Source of the DNA: Palsa-506 sp963836355
GTDB taxonomy: Bacteria > Actinomycetota > Actinomycetes > Streptosporangiales > Streptosporangiaceae
NCBI GenBank assembly: GCA_963836355.1
Contig: CAWIJO010000018.1
Span: 372,001 to 436,000 of the forward strand
Length of the DNA stretch: 64,000 nt
Direction: 5' to 3'
Shown: piece by piece, positions 42,500 to 50,584 of the stretch
How positions within the stretch are numbered: the stretch's first letter is position 1
Layout: each line of letters starts with the position of its first letter
Notes under the pieces: model-generated
The model's database searches: none
The model's input: the letters and a program-made list of their open reading frames with translations, nothing else
What the model was told of the DNA's origin: nothing
Translations under genes and position numbers: made by a program

Positions 42500-44196
42500 C
42501 TTACCCGCTGCCCGCCGCATACGGCCAGGCTGGCGGATTCACCCAGCCTGGCGGATACGGCCAGCCGGGAGGGGGCCAGCCGGGAGCGCCGGGGCAGCCG
42601 ACCAGCTATGGCCAGGCCGGGGCCGGCAGTTACGGCCAGCCTGGCAGCCATGACCAGCCCGGGGGCTACGGCCAGCCCGGGGGCTACGGCCAGCCCGGGG
42701 GCTACGGCCAGCCCGGGGGCTACGGCCAGCCCGGGGGCTACGGCCAGCCCGGGGGCTACGGCCAGCCCGGGGGCTACGGCCAGCCCGGGGGCTACGGCCA
42801 GCCCGGGGGCTACGGCCAGCCCGGGGGCTACGGCCAGCCCGGGGGCTACGGCCAGCCCGGAGGCTACGGCCAGCCCGGAGGCTACGGCCAGCCCGGAGGC
42901 TACATCCAGCAGGGAGCGGCCAGCCCGGGCCGGCGCCGGCGCCGGCGCCGGACCATCGTGACCTACGTGGTGGTTGCCGCACTCGCCGCCGGTGTCGGCG
43001 CCGGGACCGTGCTGGCCATCAATAACGGTAAGTCGACCACCCCCATCGCCGGGCAGCCGTTCCGGCAGCGCGGGACGGGCGATTCCGGCGCAGGTTCGCA
43101 GGGCGGCAGCACCGGATCTGGCCTGAGTGATGCGGCCAGGCAGGCCATCGAGAATAAGGTGGTGCCCGGAGTCGTTGACATCACGAGCAGCCTCAAGTAC
43201 ACGGGCGGAACCGCCGAGGCTACCGGCATCGTGATCAGCCCGTCTGGCCTCGTCCTGACCAACAACCACGTAATCAACGGCAGCACAGAGCTGACCGCGT
43301 CGGTCGTCTCGTCGGGCCGGCGCTACAGCGCCACCGTGGTGGGCTATGACAAAGCTGACGACATCGCTGTGATCAAGCTGACCGGCGCGGCTGGCCTGAA
43401 AACGGTTTCAATCGGAGATTCATCCAAGGTCAAGGTCGGAAACTCCGTCGTTGCGTTTGGCAACGAAGACGGCCAGGGCGGGGCGCCTGCCGTCATCGGC
43501 TCGATCACCGCGCTGAATCAGACCATTACCGCCAGCGACGAAGGAAGTGCGAGCGGCCGCGAGACTTTGCACGGCATGCTGCAGACCGACGCGCAGATCG
43601 TTCCCGGCGACTCTGGCGGCCCGCTGGCGAATCTTAACGGCCAGGTGATCGGCATGAACACCGCCGCCGCCACCGGGACCTTCGGCGGCGGGCAGAACGT
43701 CGGCTTCGCGATCCCGGTCAATAAGGCAATCGCGGTTGCCCGGCAGATCTCGTCCGGGCAGGCCGGCCCGAACATCAAGCTCGGGCTGAGTGGGTTCCTC
43801 GGCGTCCTGGTGCCGGGGCAGAATGCCGCGAACGCCACCAACCCGCAGCGGCAGCGCGCCCTTCAGCTGCACCAGGCCAGCGGATTCGCCAACGGGCCCG
43901 GCAGGCAAGGCTGCCTGCCCACCGACCAGAACATGGGCATCCCGGCAAAGATTGCGCCGGTCAAGGCTGGCGCGCTGGTGGACGGCGTGCTGTGCAACAC
44001 GCCCTCCGCGACCAGCGGACTGGCCAGCGGCGACGTCATCATCTCGGTGAACGGGCAGCCGGTAACCTCGCCTAGCTCACTAACTGCCACGATGGAGCAA
44101 TTCCGCCCCAAGCAGCAGATCACGGTCGTCTGGGTGGACCCGTCCGGGCGCAAGCACACCGCTGGCATGACGCTTACCGCGCACCCGCCGGAGTAG
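42400..44196 (+). CDS. HtrA/DegP-like S1C serine protease with N-terminal repeat tail, TM anchor and PDZ
   Basis: The protein has 598 residues. Order: disordered cytoplasmic tail with GGYGQP repeats to about residue 170, a basic RRRRRRR stop-transfer, and membrane span TIVTYVVVAALAAGVGAGTV. The extracytoplasmic trypsin domain has His (GLVLTNNHVINGSTEL), Asp (GYDKADDIAVIKLTG) and Ser (AQIVPGDSGGPLANLNGQVI). A C-terminal PDZ follows (SGLASGDVIISVNGQPVTSP). It degrades or processes misfolded envelope proteins. The ATG at 42400 has no clear RBS, and the protein may begin at 42056 if an indel separates the frames. Monocistronic. Confidence 0.93.
   Translation: MRGADLADTDRAMRAHDSATPRSADGPKPAGPVTYPLPAAYGQAGGFTQPGGYGQPGGGQPGAPGQPTSYGQAGAGSYGQPGSHDQPGGYGQPGGYGQPGGYGQPGGYGQPGGYGQPGGYGQPGGYGQPGGYGQPGGYGQPGGYGQPGGYGQPGGYGQPGGYGQPGGYIQQGAASPGRRRRRRRTIVTYVVVAALAAGVGAGTVLAINNGKSTTPIAGQPFRQRGTGDSGAGSQGGSTGSGLSDAARQAIENKVVPGVVDITSSLKYTGGTAEATGIVISPSGLVLTNNHVINGSTELTASVVSSGRRYSATVVGYDKADDIAVIKLTGAAGLKTVSIGDSSKVKVGNSVVAFGNEDGQGGAPAVIGSITALNQTITASDEGSASGRETLHGMLQTDAQIVPGDSGGPLANLNGQVIGMNTAAATGTFGGGQNVGFAIPVNKAIAVARQISSGQAGPNIKLGLSGFLGVLVPGQNAANATNPQRQRALQLHQASGFANGPGRQGCLPTDQNMGIPAKIAPVKAGALVDGVLCNTPSATSGLASGDVIISVNGQPVTSPSSLTATMEQFRPKQQITVVWVDPSGRKHTAGMTLTAHPPE
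42661..42894. repeat. Thirteen 18-bp tandem repeats (GGYGQP) in the HtrA gene
   Basis: Unit GGGGGCTACGGCCAGCCC: eleven identical copies from 42661, then two copies with GGAGGC, then a partial copy that becomes TACATCCAG. Near-identity at DNA level shows recent expansion. Each unit adds six residues (Gly-Gly-Tyr-Gly-Gln-Pro), giving a flexible prion-like/Tyr-rich cytoplasmic tail whose length can vary in phase. Confidence 0.97.
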
Positions 44197-44206
44197 CCGA
44201 GATTCG

Positions 44207-45265
44207 TCAGGTCGTGAGCCAGGTCCGCAGCCTGGCTTCGACCTCGACGATCTCGCTGAGCGCGACATGCTCGCCGGCCGTGTGCGCGACCTCGGGATCG
44301 CCCGGTCCGTAGTTGACTGCCGGGATGCCAAGCGCGTCGAACCTGGCCACGTCCGTCCAGCCCAGCTTGGCGCGCGGGGTACCGCCGACCGCATGGACGA
44401 ACGCGGCCGCCGCTGGGTCAGCCAGGCCGGGCCTGGCGCCACTGGCCACGTCGGTGACGGTAACGTCCAAGCCGTCGAAGACTCCGCGCACGTGCGCCGC
44501 CGCCTGGGCTGGCGAGCGGTCCGGTGCGAACCGGTAGTTCACGGTGACCACGCACTCGTCCGGGATCACGTTATGGGCCACCCCGCCGCGCACCCCGACG
44601 GCGTTGAGTCCCTCGTGGTAGGTCAGCCCGTCGACTTCCGGCTGCCGCGCGGGGTAGCCGCGCAGGACGGCGAGGATGTCGCCGGCCGCGTGGATGGCGT
44701 TGCTGCCCTGCCAGGACCGTGCGCTGTGCGCGCGCTTCCCGGTCACCCTGATCTCGGCCCGCAACGTGCCCTGGCACCCGCCCTCGACAACACACCCGGT
44801 GGGCTCCAGCAGCACGGCAAAATCACCGGCCAGCAACTCCGGCCGCTGCCGGCTCAGCCGAAGCATGCCGTTGCGCGCTGCCTCGACTTCCTCGCAGTCG
44901 TAGAACACGTAGCTGACATCCCGGGACGGCTCCGGCACCGACGCCGCGAGGCGCAGCTGGACTGCCACCCCCGACTTCATGTCCGCGGTACCACAGCCGT
45001 ACAGCAGGCCCCGTTTCAAATTTGAAGGCAGGTTGGCCGCGACGGGAACGGTATCGATATGGCCAGCCAGGATCACCCGCTGTGGCCGGCCGAGGCCGGT
45101 CCGCGCGACCAGCGCGTCGCCGTCCCGGTGCACGGTCAGGTGCGGCAGGCCGCGCAAGGCTGCCTCGATAGCATCAGCCAGCGGCTTCTCCGCGCCGCTC
45201 ACCGACTCGATGTCGACCAGGCTCGCGGTCAGCTGCCCGGCGTCCTGGGCAAGATCTAGGTCCAC
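44207..45265 (-). CDS. dapE: Succinyl-diaminopimelate desuccinylase (M20 peptidase family)
   Basis: The protein has 352 residues from GTG 45265. M20 metal site: VILAGHIDTVP (His, Asp), YGCGTADMKSG, FYDCEEVEAARNG (catalytic and metal Glu) and AVLLEPTGCVVEGG. The C-terminal metal His motif is in GDPEVAHTAGEHVALSEI. DapE hydrolyses N-succinyl-LL-diaminopimelate to LL-DAP for lysine and peptidoglycan synthesis. The length and the actinobacterial GCGTADMK pattern fit DapE better than ArgE. It is convergent with HtrA and divergent from arginine deiminase (67 bp). Confidence 0.88.
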   Translation of the reverse strand: MDLDLAQDAGQLTASLVDIESVSGAEKPLADAIEAALRGLPHLTVHRDGDALVARTGLGRPQRVILAGHIDTVPVAANLPSNLKRGLLYGCGTADMKSGVAVQLRLAASVPEPSRDVSYVFYDCEEVEAARNGMLRLSRQRPELLAGDFAVLLEPTGCVVEGGCQGTLRAEIRVTGKRAHSARSWQGSNAIHAAGDILAVLRGYPARQPEVDGLTYHEGLNAVGVRGGVAHNVIPDECVVTVNYRFAPDRSPAQAAAHVRGVFDGLDVTVTDVASGARPGLADPAAAAFVHAVGGTPRAKLGWTDVARFDALGIPAVNYGPGDPEVAHTAGEHVALSEIVEVEARLRTWLTT

Positions 45266-45332
45266 CGCGGCAGCATAACCGCCAGCATGAAATAACTAAC
45301 GGCAGGCATCAACGCGTGAACGGGGAGTGCAC

Positions 45333-46550
45333 ATGTTCCACGTCGGCTCCGAGGTCGGGCGTCTGCGGCAGGTCATCTTGCACCGCCCGGACCTTGAGCT
45401 CAAGCGGCTCACCCCGGACAACGCCGCCGAGTTGCTGTTCGACGACATGCTGTGGGTCAGCGAGGCACAGTCCGAGCACGACGCGTTCGCCGCCGCGCTG
45501 CGCGATCGTGGCGTGCGGGTGCACTACTACGCCGAGCTGCTGACCGTCACGATGCAGATTCCCGCGGCCAGGCAGTACGTGCTTGGCCAGGTGTTCGACT
45601 CGCGCTGGCACGGGCCGCTGGCGGTCGACGCGCTGCGCGGCGCGCTGGAAGGGCTGGACGCAGCCAGCCTCACCAGGTTCCTGATCGGCGGAATTACCAA
45701 GCGCGAGATCCTGGAGATGATCCCGGAGCCGAAGAGCATCGCGTTCCACTCGCTCGACCCGGACGGCTTCATCCTCGCGCCGCTGCCGAATCTGCTCTAC
45801 CAGCGCGATACCTCCTGCTGGATCTACGGCGGCGTTTCCGTCAACACGATGCGCAAGCGAGCGCGGATGCGGGAAACGGTCAGCGACGAGGCGATGTACC
45901 AGTGGCATCCGATGTTCGCCGCCAGCCGCTTCGACTTCTGGTATCACGGCGCTGATGGCGGTCCGGCCTCCATCGAGGGCGGCGACGTCCTGGTGCTCGG
46001 CAACGGCGCCGTCCTGGTGGGGATGAGCGAGCGGACCACGCCACAGGCCATCGAGATGCTCGCACACCGGCTGTTCTCGGCCGGGGCCGCCGACCGCTTG
46101 GTGGCAATCGACATGCCGAAACGGCGCGCGTTCATGCATCTGGACACGGTGCTGACCATGGCCGATTACGGGGTGTTCATCAAGTATGCCGGGATGGGGA
46201 TGCTGCCGTCCTACACCGTCGAGCCGGGCAGCGGGCCACTGGAACTCAAGGTCACCGATCACCCGCCGGAAGACCTGCACTCCGCGATCGCCGCGGCACT
46301 CGGCCGCACCAGGATCACCGTGCTGACGGCGACCCAGGACGTGCACTCGGCCCAGCGGGAGCAGTGGGACGACGGCTGCAACGTGCTCGCGGTCGAGCCC
46401 GGGGTGGTGGTCGCCTACGAGCGGAACGTCACCACAAACACGTACCTGCGGGAGAACGGGATCAATGTCATCACCGTGCGGGGCAGCGAGCTCGGCCGCG
46501 GCCGGGGCGGGCCGCGGTGCATGAGCTGCCCGATCGAGCGCGACGCCTGA
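45333..46550 (+). CDS. arcA: Arginine deiminase
   Basis: The protein has 405 residues; ATG 45333 has GGGGAG 6 bases upstream (GTG 45327 is the alternative). Guanidine-modifying fold with EVGRLRQVILHRPDLELKRL, the NLLYQRDTSCWIYGG strand, the catalytic His motif FMHLDTVLTMAD and the nucleophile Cys396 in GRGGPRCMSCPIERDA, all as in ArcA. It converts L-arginine to citrulline and ammonia. No carbamoyltransferase, kinase or antiporter genes of an ADI pathway lie nearby, so it may serve ammonia generation or citrulline supply rather than ATP formation. Confidence 0.96.
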   Translation: MFHVGSEVGRLRQVILHRPDLELKRLTPDNAAELLFDDMLWVSEAQSEHDAFAAALRDRGVRVHYYAELLTVTMQIPAARQYVLGQVFDSRWHGPLAVDALRGALEGLDAASLTRFLIGGITKREILEMIPEPKSIAFHSLDPDGFILAPLPNLLYQRDTSCWIYGGVSVNTMRKRARMRETVSDEAMYQWHPMFAASRFDFWYHGADGGPASIEGGDVLVLGNGAVLVGMSERTTPQAIEMLAHRLFSAGAADRLVAIDMPKRRAFMHLDTVLTMADYGVFIKYAGMGMLPSYTVEPGSGPLELKVTDHPPEDLHSAIAAALGRTRITVLTATQDVHSAQREQWDDGCNVLAVEPGVVVAYERNVTTNTYLRENGINVITVRGSELGRGRGGPRCMSCPIERDA

Positions 46551-46706
46551 CCGGCACCACCGGAGCAGGGAACCCGCGCCAACGTCCATAGCGGGCGTAA
46601 TTACCGCATATCGGATCAAGACATAGCAACTCACCGATAATGCCTGCACCCCTTTAGCTACCAATAGCGAACCATTAGGGCTACGCAGCCGAGTCATTTT
46701 GGCTGC

Positions 46707-47870
46707 ATGACCTTCACAGCAACCGCGACCAGGGCGCCAGCGGCCTACCGGGCCGATACGGCCCATGACGGCAAGCTGACAGTCCTGATCCCCGCGCACA
46801 ACGAGGAAGATCAGATCGAGGCCGTCATCGCCTCGGTACGCGGCCAGGCAAAGCCAGCAGATGAGATCATCGTGATCGCCGACAACTGCACCGATGGCAC
46901 CGTCGCCCTGGCCCTAACGCTCGGCGTAACAGTGATCGAGACGCAGGGCAACAAGCACAAGAAGGCCGGCGCACTCAACCAGGTACTCAGCCTGATCCTG
47001 CCGGACGCATCCGACCAGGACCGGATCCTGGTGATGGACGCGGACAGCTACCTGGACGCCGATTTCACGACCGTTGCCTCATCCTGGCTGGCCGGGGACG
47101 GGAGCAAGGTCTTTGGCGGGATCGGCGGCACCTTCCGCGGACGCCGGGATTCGCAGGCGCCGGCCAGCCGGATCCGCCGGTTGCTGAACTGGTGGGTCGA
47201 GACCGTCCAGTGCAACGAATACGCCCGCTACGGCCGTGACGTCAACCGAAAGCGCGGCCGGGTTCTCGTGCTGACCGGCACCGCGACCCTGTTCAACGTG
47301 GTAGCTCTCCGCGCGGTGGTAGCGGCGCGCCGGGCGGGCCGCCTGCCGTGCGCGAACCCCGATGCTCCCGAGGTCTACGACACGAGCGTGCTGACCGAGG
47401 ACAACGAGCTCACTCTCGCCCTGCTGCACCTTGGCTGGAAGGTACGCAGCCCGCGGGGCTGCACTCTCAGCACCGAGGTCATGCCGACGTGGCGCGACCT
47501 GTACCTGCAGCGGCTGCGGTGGAAGCGCGGCGCCATGGAGAACCTGGGCCAGTACGGGCTGACCAAGGTAACCGCGAAGTACTGGGGATACCAGATCCTG
47601 ACCTTTCTCGGCGTCGTCGTCACCTCCGCATACCTGGGCAGTGTCGCGGCGGGCCTGGTCCTCGACCACGGGCTCCAGCTGCATCCGCTCTGGCTCGGCA
47701 TCACAGTGATCTTCATGACCGAGCGAGCGGTCACCGTGCGGTCTCGCGGCTGGCGGCAGATGCTGCTCGCGATCGCGCTGCTCCCGGAAATGGTCTTCGA
47801 CGTATTTCTTCAGGCCACTCATGCCAAAGCCCTTGCGGATTCGCTGCTCGGGCGATCCCGGACCTGGTGA
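46707..47870 (+). CDS. Membrane-associated glycosyltransferase family 2
   Basis: The protein has 387 residues. GT2 core: LTVLIPAHNEEDQIEAVIAS, IIVIADNCTDGT, LVMDADSYLD (DxD), TEDNELTLALLHLGW (ED acceptor-site motif) and LQRLRWKRGAMENLG (the Q-x-x-R-W signature of processive synthases). Two or three C-terminal membrane spans. It probably polymerises or adds sugars to an exported glycan. No RBS precedes ATG 46707, and a GCAGCC/GGCTGC dyad abuts it, so translation may be leaderless or structured. It is followed after 11 bp by a small membrane protein gene. Confidence 0.92.
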   Translation: MTFTATATRAPAAYRADTAHDGKLTVLIPAHNEEDQIEAVIASVRGQAKPADEIIVIADNCTDGTVALALTLGVTVIETQGNKHKKAGALNQVLSLILPDASDQDRILVMDADSYLDADFTTVASSWLAGDGSKVFGGIGGTFRGRRDSQAPASRIRRLLNWWVETVQCNEYARYGRDVNRKRGRVLVLTGTATLFNVVALRAVVAARRAGRLPCANPDAPEVYDTSVLTEDNELTLALLHLGWKVRSPRGCTLSTEVMPTWRDLYLQRLRWKRGAMENLGQYGLTKVTAKYWGYQILTFLGVVVTSAYLGSVAAGLVLDHGLQLHPLWLGITVIFMTERAVTVRSRGWRQMLLAIALLPEMVFDVFLQATHAKALADSLLGRSRTW

Positions 47871-47881
47871 AGGAGGAAGTC

Positions 47882-48067
47882 ATGTATCACAAGGCAATAG
47901 GGCTCTGCGGCGTCAGCACGGCGGCATTCAGCCAGCCGACAGGGATGAACCTGGTCTGGCTGCTGCTCGCGATGTTCACGCTCCTAGCGGCAGGCCTCGC
48001 CATCGGCCGGCTGATCCCGCGCAGGAACCGCCCGGTCAAGGACGGGCCGCAAGCGCCGCGCGGCTAG
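47882..48067 (+). CDS. Small single-span membrane protein
   Basis: The protein has 61 residues from ATG 47882 with GGAGGAAG upstream, 11 bp after the GT2 stop. A single span (MNLVWLLLAMFTLLAAGLAI) is followed by GRLIPRRNRPVKDGPQAPRG. It is probably a subunit or anchor of the preceding glycosyltransferase. No family recognised. Confidence 0.7.
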   Translation: MYHKAIGLCGVSTAAFSQPTGMNLVWLLLAMFTLLAAGLAIGRLIPRRNRPVKDGPQAPRG

Positions 48068-48225
48068 TCCCGCGGCGGCGGCCTGCACCCGGGCAGCTAC
48101 CGGCAGAGAACCTGTTTCGCAAGCCAGGCAAGCCACCATAGAAATCACGCCAGCCTCTGGTCGGCGCCGGCCCCAGCCGGCACCGGCCGGGGCTGGCTCT
48201 TATTTGGCGTTGTTGGCTGGCGTTG

Positions 48226-48957
48226 TTACCTGGCGTCGTGCAGCACCAGTCCCAGGGTCCGGCGCCTGCCGGAGCGGACCACGCTGACACCGTGCCGCAC
48301 GGGCGCCGCGGTGAAGCCCCGCTGCGACGGCACCGGCCGCACGCTGGTGCTGAAGACCAGCGCCTGACCCTGGCCGAGCGTGGTCACTGTGCCGCGTGAC
48401 TGCGCCCGCGGCCGCTGCTCCACCAGCAGGAACTCCCCGCCGGTGTGATCGGTACCGGGCGCGTCCAGGCCGATGACGACCTGCAGCGGGAAGTAAAGCT
48501 CGCCGTAGAGATCCTGATGCAGCGCGTTCCAGTCGCCTGGCCCGTAACTGAGCAGCAGTGGCGTCGGCCGCGGCTGGCCGGCCGCATGGCATTTGCCGAG
48601 CCAGTCCGGGAAGTCATCCGGCCACGGCGCCGGCCGGCCCAGCCGGCCTGCCCAGTCCCTGGCGACGGGCAGCAGATGCGGCCAGAACCCGGCCCGCAGC
48701 GCGCTGACCGAGGCCGGGACCGGGTCGGCGAAGTACCGGTACTGGCCGCTGCCGAACCGGCGGGGGGCCATGTCGATCGTCGACCGGAACAGGTTGTCGT
48801 GGGCGTACAGCGCGGCGATCTCAGCGCATTCGGCCGGCGAGAGCAGCGGCTCGGTCAGCGCGCAGCCCAGTTCGTTCAGGTCGCCGGCCAGCCGGTCCCA
48901 GTCGAGTGCGTCCACCCGCCCGGATGGTGCTACCGCGGTGTTGATCTCGGTAATCAT
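48226..48957 (-). CDS. 2-oxoglutarate/Fe(II)-dependent dioxygenase
   Basis: The protein has 243 residues from ATG 48957. Jelly-roll with the iron-binding H-x-D in WNALHQDLYGELYFPLQVVI, the distal His in FTAAPVRHGVSVVRSG and the 2OG-binding Arg in RRRTLGLVLHDAR. The N-terminal helix region is ELGCALTEPLLSPAECAEIA. The start overlaps the ogt stop by 4 bp (ATGA), so it belongs to an ECF-ogt operon. Functionally it would be an AlkB-like demethylase or a DNA/RNA hydroxylase, inferred from context; direct AlkB nucleotide-lid motifs are not recognised. Confidence 0.88.
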   Translation of the reverse strand: MITEINTAVAPSGRVDALDWDRLAGDLNELGCALTEPLLSPAECAEIAALYAHDNLFRSTIDMAPRRFGSGQYRYFADPVPASVSALRAGFWPHLLPVARDWAGRLGRPAPWPDDFPDWLGKCHAAGQPRPTPLLLSYGPGDWNALHQDLYGELYFPLQVVIGLDAPGTDHTGGEFLLVEQRPRAQSRGTVTTLGQGQALVFSTSVRPVPSQRGFTAAPVRHGVSVVRSGRRRTLGLVLHDAR

Positions 48958-49589
48958 GCTGCCTCCAGTTCCAGTAGCGCCTGCTTCGCCGCGGCCCCGC
49001 CGGCGTACTGGCCGATCGAGCCGTCGCCGCGCACCACGCGGTGGCACGGTATGACCACCGGAAGCGGGTTCCGCGCGCACGCTGTGCCGACCGCGCGTAC
49101 TGCCGCCGGGCTGCCCGACGCCGAAGCCACGGAGCCGTAGCTGGCGGTGTTCCCGTAACCGATCCGCATCAGGTGCTCCAGCACGATCCGGCGAAACCCG
49201 TGCGCCAGCTGCAAGTCGAGGTCCAGCCCGAACGACTGCCTGGTCCGGGCGAAATACTCCGCCAGCTGACGGGCAACCGGATCCAGCCGGGCCGGCGCGT
49301 GCAGCACGCGCGGGCTGACCCGCTCGGCCAGCGCGGACAGCACGGCATCGTGGTCCTGCGCCGGGTACGCAACCCGGACCAGGCCGCGCTCGGTCGCGGC
49401 GAGCAGCAGCTCGCCAACTGGCGTGTCGATGGTGCGGTAGGCGACGTCGAGGATGCCGTCGCGCGCCGCCTGTTCGGCCAGCCGGGCCCGGAGCGTCCGG
49501 TAGGCGGGGTCGTCCTCGGCGGCCAGCGGCGAAAGGAAGCTGGCGTCGGGCTGCGCGTCGGGCTGCATGTTTGGCTGCGTGGTCATCAT
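48954..49589 (-). CDS. ogt: Methylated-DNA-[protein]-cysteine S-methyltransferase
   Basis: The protein has 211 residues. N-terminal ribonuclease-like domain: YRTIDTPVGELLLAATERGL. C-terminal helix-turn-helix and acceptor loop: GYGNTASYGSVASASGSPAA, AVGTACARNPLPVVIPCHRV with acceptor Cys182 in PCHRV, then GQYAGGAAAKQALLELE. It removes O6-alkyl groups from guanine by suicide transfer. The start overlaps the sigma factor's stop (ATGA) and its stop overlaps the dioxygenase start. No Ada-type regulatory domain is present; the adjacent sigma factor may replace it. Confidence 0.95.
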   Translation of the reverse strand: MMTTQPNMQPDAQPDASFLSPLAAEDDPAYRTLRARLAEQAARDGILDVAYRTIDTPVGELLLAATERGLVRVAYPAQDHDAVLSALAERVSPRVLHAPARLDPVARQLAEYFARTRQSFGLDLDLQLAHGFRRIVLEHLMRIGYGNTASYGSVASASGSPAAVRAVGTACARNPLPVVIPCHRVVRGDGSIGQYAGGAAAKQALLELEAA

Positions 49590-50077
49590 GGTGCTGTCTC
49601 CTGCTGGTCGGGCTGGTAGGTATTGCGGAGGGCCGCGATGCCGTCGGCCGCGCTGCGCCGCGCGGCGGCCTCGCTGCTGCCCAGGAGCTTGCCGACCTCG
49701 TGGTAGGGCAGGTCGGCAAGGTAGCGATAGGCAACGGCGCCTCGCTGCTTGGGCGGCAGCGCGCGCAGTGCGTCCCGGAGCGCGTCGTCGGGCTCGGCCG
49801 GAATGCCATAGCTAGCAGGCCGCTCGGGCACCGCCGCGGCCGGGACCGGCGCGCGCGCGATGGCGCGGTGCCGGTCGACCGCCTTTCGGTGCGCGATGGT
49901 CAGCAGCCAGGCCCGGACGTTGCTACCCGGCCTGAGCTGGGGATATGCGCGCAGTGCCGCCAGGAATGTCTCGGACCACGCATCATCAGCGTCGGCCGGA
50001 TCCAGCATTGCCCGGCACACCCGCAGGACCGTGGGCCCGTGCTCATGCACGATCTGCTCAAAGGGTTTCACTGTCAC
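49586..50077 (-). CDS. ECF RNA polymerase sigma factor (DNA-repair operon)
   Basis: The protein has 163 residues from GTG 50077, with no clear RBS. Region 2: EHGPTVLRVCRAMLDPADAD, DAWSETFLAALRAY and RAWLLTIAHRKAVDRHR. Region 4: LPPKQRGAVAYRYLADLPYH, then EVGKLLGSSEAAARRSAADG. A perfect palindrome CGCCAGCGCGCTGGCG lies 15 bp upstream (50092-50107) and may bind a regulator or form the leader. It heads a coupled operon with ogt and the dioxygenase. No anti-sigma factor is encoded. Confidence 0.93.
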   Translation of the reverse strand: MTVKPFEQIVHEHGPTVLRVCRAMLDPADADDAWSETFLAALRAYPQLRPGSNVRAWLLTIAHRKAVDRHRAIARAPVPAAAVPERPASYGIPAEPDDALRDALRALPPKQRGAVAYRYLADLPYHEVGKLLGSSEAAARRSAADGIAALRNTYQPDQQETAP

Positions 50078-50091
50078 ATCATGTAAACGCC

Positions 50092-50107
50092 CGCCAGCGC
50101 GCTGGCG
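50092..50107. promoter_or_regulatory. Perfect 16-bp palindrome upstream of the ECF-ogt operon
   Basis: CGCCAGCGCGCTGGCG is self-complementary over all 16 bases and lies 15 bp before the GTG of the sigma gene. It could be an operator for autoregulation. A GC-rich palindrome can arise by chance in this genome, so this is tentative. Confidence 0.35.
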
Positions 50108-50171
50108 TGAGGTCGGGGGGCCGGCCGGTCGGCCCGGTGCTCGTCAGGCTGGCGGTCGATAGGGTCGGATC

Positions 50172-50445
50172 ATGGAATATCGCGCGCTGGGCGCTCCGGT
50201 CTCCGGGTCTCCGTCCTGTCCATGGGCACCATGACGTTCGGCGGTTGCGGAGGCTTGGCTGACGCCGGATCCACCGTGGTGGACGAGGCACGACGCCAGG
50301 TCGACCAGTGCCTGGCCGCAGGCGTGAACCTCTTCGACACGCGGACGTCTAGTCCGGCGGGCTGTCCGAGGAAATCCTGGGCAGGCGCTGAAGGGCCGCC
50401 GGGACCAGGTGCTGGTCGCTGCCAGGGTGCGGATGCCGTTGGGTG
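50172..50445 (+). pseudogene. Aldo/keto reductase N-terminal relic with several frameshifts
   Basis: Pieces in three frames spell an AKR start: MEYRALG, then VSVLSMGTMTFGG, DEARRQVDQCLAAGVNLFDT, then (shifted) GGLSEEILG and GRRDQVLVA. The order and spacing match the first 90 residues of NADPH-dependent aldo/keto reductases, including the FDT before the usual AD-x-Y catalytic Tyr. The coding signal ends before 50460. Several indels show true decay. No product is expected. Confidence 0.7.
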
Positions 50446-50500
50446 ACGGGCCAAACCGCCAGTGACCGGCTGTCCGCGGCTGACCTGACCCTGCTCGGGC

Positions 50501-50584
50501 GGCATCGCTAGGCAGCCGGACGGCATCGCTAGGCAGCCGGACGGCATCGCTAGGCAGCCGGACGGCATCGCTAGGCAGCCGGAC
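50501..50584. repeat. Four 21-bp tandem repeats
   Basis: GGCATCGCTAGGCAGCCGGAC occurs four times without mismatch. The last copy overlaps the stop codon and final residues of the AbiEi-like gene on the minus strand, so repeat expansion has reached into that gene's 3' end. Confidence 0.96.

Noticed and set aside
42228..42894. CRISPR-like periodic repeats
   Set aside because: The repeats are contiguous and in phase with codons, with no unique spacers and no cas genes; they are protein-coding tandem repeats. The same applies to 33625-33708, 50501-50584 and 51847-51906.
45309..46799. 496-residue minus-strand ORF over arginine deiminase
   Set aside because: Shadow frame; the plus strand encodes all ArcA catalytic motifs.
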